From: Bacteroidales bacterium
GTDB taxonomy: Bacteria > Bacteroidota > Bacteroidia > Bacteroidales > VadinHA17
Length of the DNA stretch: 64,000 nucleotides
Assembly: GCA_016715075.1 (NCBI GenBank)
Contig: JADKBK010000020.1
Span: 1 to 64,000 of the forward strand
Direction: 5' to 3'
Each line of letters begins with the position of its first letter. Position 1 is the stretch's first letter. The notes beneath the pieces were generated by a model. The model ran no database searches and was not told the DNA's origin. It worked only from the letters and a program-made list of their open reading frames with translations. Positions 17,500 to 25,384 of this stretch are shown piece by piece. A program made the position numbers and the translations under genes.

Positions 17500-20400
17500 T
17501 TACAATAGCCATGATCTGAAATCAGGATCAACAAAAAAACTAAAATAGCTGTTTGTTTTTCCTAGCAGTTCTTCCCTAGAGTACCCCAGAATATTGCTAA
17601 AGGTGTTGTTTAAATCGACATATTCGCCACCGTAGAAATCTGAAATAGCCATCAGGGCTGAATTGGACTGAAAAGCTGCTGAGAATTTCTGTTCCGAGAG
17701 ATGGATATTTGAAATGTCCTTGCTTACTCCGAAAATAGAAGGTTTCCCGTCCCAGAATCCTTTTTTGATTCTTGTCTCCACGGGTATTTGTTTCCCTTCT
17801 TTGGTAACCAGAGGAATTGAACAAAAGTCGGTGCCACCTGTAAGCATTTCATCAACAATTTTTGCGGCCTCATCTCTCCGTGTTTCCGGATGAACAAGAA
17901 TTAATGATCTGTTTATCAGCTCATCGTTTGTATAGCCCAGTCTGCCTGTAACGGTACGGTTAGTATGAACAACCTTACCATCCAGATCCATTATCCAGAG
18001 GAAATCATCAATTGTATTGAAGAACGTTTCATAGTTCTGCCGGGTCTGCTCAAGAAGTTCCTCGGAGTGAAGGTTATTGATAAGACCTGTGAGCATAGCA
18101 CTCCAGATTTTAAGTATGGTGACCTCTGCAGGGGAGTATTCTTTTCTATCATTCATTTGTGCCAGTCCTCCATAGCCGATAAGCTGGTTCTCAGCCACCA
18201 TTGGTATTACAAGCAGGGATTTGCTCCCGAACGATTTAAGGATCTCTCTTTCCTTGCCCCAGGTAACAGGAAGATCATCGACATCCGGTATCAGAATACT
18301 TTCATTCCTTTTAAGTCTTTCCCACCAATTCGGGAATGGAGCCATTGGAATATCACAGGCTGTATTTATTTGAGAAGGGATTCCTTCCGAGCACCATTCA
18401 TATGTAATGGATACTGTTTCCTCTTGCTTATCAATCTCAAAAATAAATGCTCTGTCGGCATTCATGAATTTACCAATTTTCATCAATGCATAATTGAGTG
18501 AATTTGTGATCTCTGAGACAGGTATTCCTGTCAGTTTGGTTGAGAGTTGCAGCAATTCAAATTCAAATTCCTCAGTCCGTTTATGTTCAGTTATATCGTG
18601 TGCAGCAGAATAAATATGATTCCCAACAGGCACGCTATGCCACTCGATTAACCTGTAACTGCCGTTTATTGTCCTGTATCGGTTGGTAAATTTCATTATC
18701 GGGTTCTGGCTGCCAAGCTGTGCAAGCGCCTCAAGAGTTACCTGAATATCATCGGGATGAATAAGACTCAGGAAAGAAATATTTTCAAGATCTGATATTT
18801 TATACCCAAGGATGTTTTCCCAGGCCTTATTAAGCTTAAGGAAATGTCCCGAGGTATCTGCGATACTAAGCAGGTCGAGAGCAACATTAAAGAAATTTTC
18901 AAGCTCTATTGACTTCTCCTTAAGAGCTACTTCAACTTTTTTTCTGACATCTATTTCTGTTAAAAGAGATATGTTTTTTTCTGCCAGTTCAGAAGTTCGT
19001 TCCTTAATCCTGAGCTCAAGATTAGCATTTATATCACGTATTTCATCTTCAATTTTCTTCCTGCCGGTAATATCCTGTTTGACTGCCATGAAATTGGTCA
19101 TCTCTCCCTGAGCGTTATGCATCGGAGAAAGAGATACGCTCTCCCAGTAGAGATCACCATTCTTCTTCCTGTTCAGCCATTCACCGGTCCATTTTTTACC
19201 AGATAAAATATTACTCCACATATCCTCGTAGAGTGATTTCTCAGTTTGCCCCGACTGAAGTATCCTTGGGTTTTTACCTATTACTTCATCCAATGAATAG
19301 CCTGTAATTTCGAGGAATGTGGTGTTGACATATTCAATATCACCCTTCAGATCTGTTATTACAACGATTACAGGACTCTGCTCCAGCGCCTGTGAGAGCT
19401 TCCTGAGGAGGATCTCCGCCTCCCGTAAGGCTGTTATATCTCTCCATGTTGCAAGTACAGAAGGAATGCCCTCATAATCGATTAAGGCCAGTTTTATAAC
19501 AACAAGAAAATCAGTTCCATCAAAACGTTTGTGAACCCATTCAAAAGTATTGCGTCCGCTGACTAATGTCTGATTTATTACCTCAGGAGCATATTCTTCA
19601 GATTTTCTGCCGTTTGGCTGATATTCAGGGGAGAGCATGGCAGGTGTTTGCCCGATAATCTTCATTCGGTCACCACCGATCATTATTTCCGATGCTTTAT
19701 TGCATTCCACAAAGACTCCGTTACTTATTATAAGATAGCCATCCGGTGATTCCTGGAATAATGTCTTGTATTTATGCTCACTCTCTTTGACCTTTGCTTC
19801 AGCCTTCTTTGACTCTGTAATATTTGTGGAATACATCAGAACTGCATAAGGAACACCTGAATCGTCCCTTATAGGTTGGACACTTGTACGGTACCAGTTT
19901 TTTTCACCAGTGAAATTTACTTCAGCTTCGACCACAATTCCCTGGTTTGAGGCTATAACCTTTGAAATATTGGCCATAATTTCCTCAGCCTGGGCAGGCG
20001 GATGGATCTTGTGAAGTCTTGTTCCAATCAGCTCCTGAGGTGTTACACCAAAAGGTTTTGTAGCTATGGCATTAAGGAAAAGATAGTTACCTTTCGGGTC
20101 TACCATCGTAATGGCAGCATCTGAACTCTCAATAAGGCTGCGGTACCTTTCTTCACTGTTAAACAGGGCCGCCTCAGCAAGTTTCCTTTCGGATATATCA
20201 CGGGTAATGAAAATCATGTTAACTATATTTCCTCCGGTGTCAAATATGCTGTCTCCGTTAACCTCAATTGGAAATCTGCTTCCGTCAGCTTTTTTTCCTA
20301 CATATTCACCAGAACCGGGATACTTTTTTACCAGCCTTCCCTTTATCTTCACAGCAGCTCTTGCATAATCATTACTGTCAATAAAATCGAGGAGAAAATG

Positions 20401-21420
20401 GCCGGAGAAATTAAACGACTCATTGTAACCAAACATCTTATACGTGCTCGGGGATGTAAAAACAATTCTCCCCTCCAGATCGGTTATAGTTACTGTATCA
20501 GGTACTGAATTGAGGATGGAGCGGTGGAGCATCTCGCTTCTGTGAAGCTCAAGCTCCATTACCTTTCTTTCTGTAACATCCGTAAATGTCCCGGCTCCTC
20601 CCCTGAATTCACCATTCTCAAAAACAGCTTTGGTAGATAGCCTGACCCATCGGGGCTTTCCCTTGCTCGTAAGGATCTTGTACTCGGCCTGCAGTTCCCC
20701 TTTTTTCAGAAGATCATCTAATAACTTAACTGAGTACTCCTCTCCTCCCCCAATAAAACTCATGAATCTTTTACCAACAACCTCTCCGGGTTTGTAGCCA
20801 AAACTTTTTTCAATCAGCGGACTTATATACGTGATAATACCCCTCTCATCATATTCATAAATTATATCATTTATGTTCTCAATCAGGTTTCTGAATTTCT
20901 TTTCACTGGCTAACAGAGCAGTCTCATTCCCGGTTTTATCAACAAAGCTGCCTACCCTAACAGCTATAGAGAACAATAAATCGAATTCTTCAGGTAAGAA
21001 TAGATTATCAGTCTCAGGTAGTTTTTCGATTGGGTAGCATACTTCAATCTGTCCAATGACTTCTTGTTTAACCACTATATCCTGCTTTATGGAATAGTCT
21101 GATTTCCTGAATCTACTGGTTTTAAAGACCTTGTCACGTATAGTGATGCAGGCTTCTGCAATATCCTCAAATTGCAGTGAGGGAGGGATAGTATTTACAA
21201 TCTTTCCAATCACGCTGTCAACATTAAGATCCGGATGAATAAGGATCTCCGAAATCGTCTTATGGCATCTCAGCTCCTTTATTCTCTCATTCAGGGATAA
21301 GCGTAATTTTCTGAGCTCTTCCGGTCCATCGGCCTGAAAATCTTTAAGTATCTCATTTTCCTTACTCAGATCAGTAATTGCTTTTAAGAGCTCATTCCGC
21401 GATTTATTGGAGTAATTCAT
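17500..21420 (-). CDS. Multi-PAS/GAF sensor part of the hybrid histidine kinase (interrupted)
   Basis: From the ATG at 21420 (behind AAAGGGGAA; the frame is open from a TTG at 21450) about 1306 residues of pure sensor region can be read. In order: coiled coil, a GAF-like domain, five PAS domains each ending in a DITERK-like motif, a coiled coil (LELRIKERTSELAEK), a sixth PAS, a clear GAF domain (around MKIGKFMNADRAFIFEIDK), a seventh PAS and the first half of an eighth, ending FFVDPDFRSWLL-stop. No membrane helix is present, so it is a cytoplasmic sensor. The missing half of PAS 8 and the kinase continue in the same frame beyond one TAA. If the stop is real, this protein would be a kinase-less sensor fragment. 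Confidence 0.9.
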   Translation of the reverse strand: MNYSNKSRNELLKAITDLSKENEILKDFQADGPEELRKLRLSLNERIKELRCHKTISEILIHPDLNVDSVIGKIVNTIPPSLQFEDIAEACITIRDKVFKTSRFRKSDYSIKQDIVVKQEVIGQIEVCYPIEKLPETDNLFLPEEFDLLFSIAVRVGSFVDKTGNETALLASEKKFRNLIENINDIIYEYDERGIITYISPLIEKSFGYKPGEVVGKRFMSFIGGGEEYSVKLLDDLLKKGELQAEYKILTSKGKPRWVRLSTKAVFENGEFRGGAGTFTDVTERKVMELELHRSEMLHRSILNSVPDTVTITDLEGRIVFTSPSTYKMFGYNESFNFSGHFLLDFIDSNDYARAAVKIKGRLVKKYPGSGEYVGKKADGSRFPIEVNGDSIFDTGGNIVNMIFITRDISERKLAEAALFNSEERYRSLIESSDAAITMVDPKGNYLFLNAIATKPFGVTPQELIGTRLHKIHPPAQAEEIMANISKVIASNQGIVVEAEVNFTGEKNWYRTSVQPIRDDSGVPYAVLMYSTNITESKKAEAKVKESEHKYKTLFQESPDGYLIISNGVFVECNKASEIMIGGDRMKIIGQTPAMLSPEYQPNGRKSEEYAPEVINQTLVSGRNTFEWVHKRFDGTDFLVVIKLALIDYEGIPSVLATWRDITALREAEILLRKLSQALEQSPVIVVITDLKGDIEYVNTTFLEITGYSLDEVIGKNPRILQSGQTEKSLYEDMWSNILSGKKWTGEWLNRKKNGDLYWESVSLSPMHNAQGEMTNFMAVKQDITGRKKIEDEIRDINANLELRIKERTSELAEKNISLLTEIDVRKKVEVALKEKSIELENFFNVALDLLSIADTSGHFLKLNKAWENILGYKISDLENISFLSLIHPDDIQVTLEALAQLGSQNPIMKFTNRYRTINGSYRLIEWHSVPVGNHIYSAAHDITEHKRTEEFEFELLQLSTKLTGIPVSEITNSLNYALMKIGKFMNADRAFIFEIDKQEETVSITYEWCSEGIPSQINTACDIPMAPFPNWWERLKRNESILIPDVDDLPVTWGKEREILKSFGSKSLLVIPMVAENQLIGYGGLAQMNDRKEYSPAEVTILKIWSAMLTGLINNLHSEELLEQTRQNYETFFNTIDDFLWIMDLDGKVVHTNRTVTGRLGYTNDELINRSLILVHPETRRDEAAKIVDEMLTGGTDFCSIPLVTKEGKQIPVETRIKKGFWDGKPSIFGVSKDISNIHLSEQKFSAAFQSNSALMAISDFYGGEYVDLNNTFSNILGYSREELLGKTNSYFSFFVDPDFRSWLL

Positions 21421-21468
21421 TTCCCCTTTGTTAAATATCTTTGATATCAAAAAATAATGGCAATAGCG

Positions 21469-21726
21469 CTAACCCATTTCACTGTTTACTGTCTCGACCA
21501 ATTCCTGCAGGTCTGAGGCATTAATTTCAACATCCTCATGTAAAAACGGATTGAGATTCAGCATTTTCTCAATATTAAAACCGGAAGCAGTTATAACAAA
21601 TTCCTTATACATTACAGGCTTTGCCAGCTCTTTTCCAATAACTATAAAAGTTGCGGCTGAAACAGGGGGGGAAAAAAGAGACCGTTTCAGTGAAAGTTCA
21701 CTTGCAGGCATAATCTGAATTAGCAT
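21469..21726 (-). CDS. Small hypothetical protein upstream of the hybrid kinase
   Basis: An 85-codon frame with an ATG at 21726, ending 48 bases before the kinase start and on the same strand. The C-terminal half (NLNPFLHEDVEINASDLQEL) looks like a folded, acidic protein, and codon choice resembles the neighbours. It contains a C7 run (minus strand, near 21665) where an indel could be hiding, so the N-terminal 25 residues may be out of frame. I recognise no family. Position suggests it is the first gene of the phosphorelay operon. Confidence 0.45.
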   Translation of the reverse strand: MLIQIMPASELSLKRSLFSPPVSAATFIVIGKELAKPVMYKEFVITASGFNIEKMLNLNPFLHEDVEINASDLQELVETVNSEMG

Positions 21727-22280
21727 GAGATTTCAATTCTGCCCAGATTTAAGAAATACAAGATACTATAAAAGCAACAGCAGAATTAAGGGCTTATCCT
21801 TATTTCCTCGGATTTGTCAGCTTGCTTTATTCACTTCACAGGATAGATTCCCTGACCAATGCCAGGAAGCTCAGTATCAAATATACAGAAATTATCTTGA
21901 AATCCGGAATCACTATCCTCTTTTTCTTTACCGGCTCTTTCATATCATTAAAAACCTGGGAGAAAATGATCTTCATCAGATTAAAATCCCCATAAAGATT
22001 CCTCAGATGAAGTCGTAAAATGAAAGAAAACTTTAGTTGATTTTTTCAGCTATTAATACTATATTTGAAATAGGCAAATAGAATTCTGATCTGTAGCAAT
22101 TACAATCAGACAGCTTTTACGGGAGTGCTGCTTGATTTCTCCTATTTCATCAGTTCCCCGGATGATCTAATAGAAATATCCCAGCCGGATGCATAATAAA
22201 GAGGTTGATGCCTGTTAAGGGAAAATACTACCTTAAAACATTCTGTTTTTGGTCCGAAATATCAATTAAACCTATATCCC
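21727..22280. other. Divergent region between phosphorelay operon and lone receiver, with ambiguous open frames
   Basis: A 554-bp stretch without a confident gene. On the minus strand, 21836-21976 encodes a 46-residue peptide beginning MKIIFSQVFNDMKEPVKKKR with a short hydrophobic segment. On the plus strand, an open frame without start codon runs from about 21751 to 21985 and reads like a two-helix membrane protein (AYPYFLGFVSLLYSL, GITILFFFTGSFISL). One is likely the mirror of the other. From 22020 to 22280 nothing is visible beyond AT-rich sequence. Confidence 0.4.
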
Positions 22281-22769
22281 ATGATCGACAATAAAAGTGT
22301 TAATATACTGATTGTTGACGACAGCATTGACAACCTGAAAGTTGTTGGAAGTATTCTTCTGGAACGCGGTTATAATATCTTTGTTTCAAACGATGGTGAA
22401 AGCGCACTTAAGACACTTGGATTAAATAAAATAGACCTGGTGCTGATGGATATTATTATGCCAGGGATGGATGGATTCGAGGTTTGCATAAAGATGAAAT
22501 CAAATCCGGATACACAACATATTCCGGTAATCTTCCTTTCGGCCAAAATAGAGACTGAGGATGTTGTCAGAGGGTTTGAAGTGGGAGGAGTTGATTATGT
22601 GACAAAACCTTTTCATAAACAGGAGCTCCTGGCAAGAGTTGACACTCATGTCAGATTGAAAAAGACCTATGATTACCTCGATGAATGGAGGAAGGAAGCT
22701 GTAAAGTCGAGGGATCACTATATGAGTGTCCTTCTGAATCTCGGAAAAGTAATTTTCCCGGACAAATAA
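22281..22769 (+). CDS. Single-domain response regulator
   Basis: A 162-residue stand-alone receiver. The acidic pair is D13-D14 (LIVDDSIDNL), the phosphoacceptor D57 (LVLMDIIMPGMDG), the switch residue S87 (FLSAK) and K109 (VTKPF). After the receiver only a basic helical tail follows (YDYLDEWRKEAVKSRDHYM), without a DNA-binding or enzymatic domain. It is transcribed away from the multi-PAS kinase operon and is a good candidate for a shuttle receiver between its kinases and the REC-SpoIIE phosphatase, or for a target by protein contact. This pairing is inference from position. Confidence 0.92.
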   Translation: MIDNKSVNILIVDDSIDNLKVVGSILLERGYNIFVSNDGESALKTLGLNKIDLVLMDIIMPGMDGFEVCIKMKSNPDTQHIPVIFLSAKIETEDVVRGFEVGGVDYVTKPFHKQELLARVDTHVRLKKTYDYLDEWRKEAVKSRDHYMSVLLNLGKVIFPDK

Positions 22770-22939
22770 ACCTCTGATTTATACGCTTTTATTTCCCTTT
22801 AAGTACTTTTGCAACCTATAAGAAAGGAGCTTTCCATCGCTCCAATTCAAAATATTTACAGTAAGACGCTGTCTCAAAAGTCTAAAACACAGGTAAGCAG
22901 TTTTTTTCTGTGCCCGGTAAAAAAATTAAGAACTTACAC

Positions 22940-22970
22940 AGAGATACAGGGACACAGAGGTCCAAGAGGA
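22940..22970 (+). repeat. ACTTACACAGAGA-type dispersed repeat, copy 1
   Basis: TAAGAACTTACACAGAGA followed by TACAGGGACACAGAGG lies in the spacer after the lone receiver. The same 18 bases occur, inverted, near 44700-44720 after asd. A preceding AAGACGCTGTCTCAAAAGTC (22862-22881) looks like the outer end of a degenerated mobile element. Confidence 0.5.
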
Positions 22971-23027
22971 TTTTGTCCCTATATCAGGCATAAAAATAAT
23001 ATTCTGATAAGGATATGTATCCTGCTT

Positions 23028-23579
23028 CTAGAATTTAAGTGTTACACCAACGTTCAGAATAGTTACTCCTACTCCTAACTCGGCAAATGCAGCGAATTTA
23101 TCACTGAAATAATATCTTGCTCCGGCGAACCATGCATATGTAAGACCACCATATGAATTATTATAATCAATACCAGTGGCAGTTCCATACTCTTTTGCAG
23201 TTGAGATATCGTAACCCAGGAACAGACCTGTATAGGTATCAAGCTTATCTACCAGAGGATAATGAAATGTACCTCTTGCTCCGATTACAATACTGGTATA
23301 CTTCCAACCCCATCCAAAATATTCATATTTATGGGAAGAATAGGCCAGCATTCCACCAACTCCGATGGAACCTTTTTCCAGAACGCCATCCTTAACTCCC
23401 ACTTCAAAAGAGGCCGAAAGAGGAGGAATGGAAGTTGTCATACCGGTACCTGAATAACGTCCGCCAAACCCAATACCTAAATTAAGTACTTTGTCTCCTT
23501 TTTGAAAAGTGGATTCCTGAGCTAACATCTGTGTGAGGGAAAAGGCAATTGCAACAAAAAATAAAATCAGTTTTTTCAT
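23028..23579 (-). CDS. Outer membrane beta-barrel protein
   Basis: A 183-residue protein with a signal peptide (MKKLILFFVAIAFSLTQMLA, cleavage likely before QES). The mature part alternates polar and hydrophobic residues in short strands rich in glycine and aromatic residues (VLNLGIGFGGRYSG, KYTSIVIGARGTFHY, LTYAWFAGARYYFSDKF) and ends with a strand closing in phenylalanine (NVGVTLKF), as is typical for barrels inserted by BamA. About eight strands fit the length, as in OmpX/OmpW-like small barrels. It is a single gene; its role, such as adhesion, permeability or envelope stability, cannot be specified. Confidence 0.85.
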   Translation of the reverse strand: MKKLILFFVAIAFSLTQMLAQESTFQKGDKVLNLGIGFGGRYSGTGMTTSIPPLSASFEVGVKDGVLEKGSIGVGGMLAYSSHKYEYFGWGWKYTSIVIGARGTFHYPLVDKLDTYTGLFLGYDISTAKEYGTATGIDYNNSYGGLTYAWFAGARYYFSDKFAAFAELGVGVTILNVGVTLKF

Positions 23580-23861
23580 AGTTTAAAGTATTAGTAGTTT
23601 TTATTAAAACAAAGTATATTCAAATTTGTTTATCCCTATGTTGGGTTAAAAGTTAATTAAATCGCAGTGAAACCTAAAATAATATACCTTCCACTTCCCC
23701 CGGAAGCTAACTTAATGGTTTTACCCCCTGAAACAGGTAATAAAAATAGAAAAAAAATATAATTCAGAACCTAAAAACATTTTTTTTTTGACCAATTAAA
23801 AATGAGTTCCCATTGTGCCGGAAACAGGTTCTTCTCACAACCGTTTATAAATTAAATTAAT

Positions 23862-24383
23862 ATGAAATATGCTTTAGCGCTTGTCCTGACAAATCTGTTG
23901 GTGTTAAATGTCTATTCACAGAATCTGCCCACAGTGGTTTCAGGTGTTGATCTGGAAAGATATCAGGGTACATGGTATGAAATTGCCCGGTTACCCAATT
24001 TTTTTGAGAAAAAGCTAAAATGTATTACTGCTAACTATACCATAAGGGCTGATGGAAAGATATCTGTATTAAACAGCGGCAGCAATATTGAACCTCCTTA
24101 TAAACCGAGCTCAGCTGAAGGAGTTGCATGGGTCCCGGATAAAAACATCCCTGCAAAACTGAAGGTCCGCTTTTTCTGGCCCTTTTCAGGAGATTACTGG
24201 ATTATTTATCTTGATAAGGATTACAGGTATGTACTGGTAGGTGACCCGTCTTTTAAATATCTGTGGATACTTTGCAGGGAAAAGAAGCTTGAAGAGACTA
24301 CTTATCAGATGCTGCTTAAGAAAGCCATTGATAACGGTTATGATGTATCGGGGGTTATCAGGGTTAATCACGACTGCAATTAA
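23862..24383 (+). CDS. blc: Lipocalin family protein (Blc-like)
   Basis: A 173-residue exported lipocalin. A signal peptide (MKYALALVLTNLLVLNVYSQ) precedes the diagnostic first strand DLERYQGTWYEIARLPNFFE (31-50) with the conserved G-x-W. Further lipocalin markers are NYTIRADGKISVLN, the YWIIYLDKDYRYVLVGDP strand pair (written as one stretch near 115-135) and the C-terminal helix. Bacterial lipocalin Blc binds lysophospholipids and fatty acids at the envelope. Unlike E. coli Blc, there is no lipobox cysteine, so this one is probably periplasmic. Its last four bases overlap the end of convergent glpF. Confidence 0.9.
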   Translation: MKYALALVLTNLLVLNVYSQNLPTVVSGVDLERYQGTWYEIARLPNFFEKKLKCITANYTIRADGKISVLNSGSNIEPPYKPSSAEGVAWVPDKNIPAKLKVRFFWPFSGDYWIIYLDKDYRYVLVGDPSFKYLWILCREKKLEETTYQMLLKKAIDNGYDVSGVIRVNHDCN

Positions 24384-25090
24384 CCTCCGAAGAGGACAAA
24401 CATTCCTGCGGCAAGGACGGCTCCTGCAAGGGGTCCGATAATTGGAACCCATGAATATTTCCAGTCGCTGTCGCGCTTAAATGGCATTGGCAGTATGAAA
24501 TGCATTATTCGCGGTCCGAGGTCACGGGCAGGGTTAATTGCATAGCCTGTAGGTCCTCCCAGTGACAGGCCCAGACCAAACACTACGATAGCCACAGGCA
24601 GAGCATTCAGTGAACCCAGTCCAACTTCCGGTTTGGCCATATAAAGTACAGCCAGCGACAGAACGTATGTCCCGATCACTTCAGTTACAACATTGTATGC
24701 ATAACTTCTGATATTTGGAGAGGTGCAGAAGACAGCTAGTTTCAGATCGCCATCCGTAGTGGCATCAAAGTGTTTCTTATATGCAAGCCAAACAAGAAAT
24801 GAACCAAACATTGCACCCAGTATCTGAGCAGAGACATACATAGGCATAAGGGAAAGTGAAAATTTATCAGCAAGAACAAGAGCCAGAGTAACTGCAGGAT
24901 TAAGATGTGCACCGCTTATCGGGGCAGCGATCAGCACCCCTGTAAAAACACCAACAGCCCAACCTGCAGTTATTACTATCCATCCGCTATTGTTTCCCTT
25001 GGTTTTGTCAAGAAGGACATTGGCAACCACTCCCCCTCCAAAAACAATTATCATGGCAGTACCAAAAAATTCGGCAAAAAAAACATTCAT
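24380..25090 (-). CDS. glpF: Glycerol uptake facilitator (MIP family)
   Basis: A 236-residue aquaglyceroporin with six helices and two half-helices bearing the NPA motifs: SGAHLNPAVT (N64) and GYAINPARDLGPR (N186). The aspartate after the second NPAR (D190) is the hallmark of glycerol-conducting members as against water-only aquaporins. It would let glycerol diffuse into the cytoplasm where GlpK traps it. It is the last gene of the glpD-glpK-glpF run, 150 bp after the extended end of glpK, and meets the lipocalin gene tail to tail with a 4-base overlap. Confidence 0.94.
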   Translation of the reverse strand: MNVFFAEFFGTAMIIVFGGGVVANVLLDKTKGNNSGWIVITAGWAVGVFTGVLIAAPISGAHLNPAVTLALVLADKFSLSLMPMYVSAQILGAMFGSFLVWLAYKKHFDATTDGDLKLAVFCTSPNIRSYAYNVVTEVIGTYVLSLAVLYMAKPEVGLGSLNALPVAIVVFGLGLSLGGPTGYAINPARDLGPRIMHFILPMPFKRDSDWKYSWVPIIGPLAGAVLAAGMFVLFGG

Positions 25091-25196
25091 GTCAGTATAA
25101 GATAAAATTTGTCTGTTCCCATTAAAAATCTTTAATTAAAAAGCTTCAAACGTCTGAAATGTCTGATTGTCATTCATTTATAACATATCTGATGCC

Positions 25197-25241
25197 CTAG
25201 TCACTCTAGTCACTTTAGTCACTCTTATCACTCTAGTCACT
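25197..25241. repeat. 9-bp tandem array CTAGTCACT x5
   Basis: Five consecutive 9-base units (CTAGTCACT, CTAGTCACT, TTAGTCACT, CTTATCACT, CTAGTCACT) end exactly at the natural glpK stop codon. It is non-coding in the glpK-glpF spacer and could expand or contract. Confidence 0.85.
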
Positions 25242-25384
25242 TATTCCTGATCCTCTGCCCAGAATTTCGCGGCCCTGACAGCACGATTCCATCCCCTGAC
25301 AGAGGACTGAATATATGATGATCCCATCTGAGGTGAAAAGGTGCGATCAATCTGCCATTGCTTCTTAAGGTCGCTTATGCTGTC

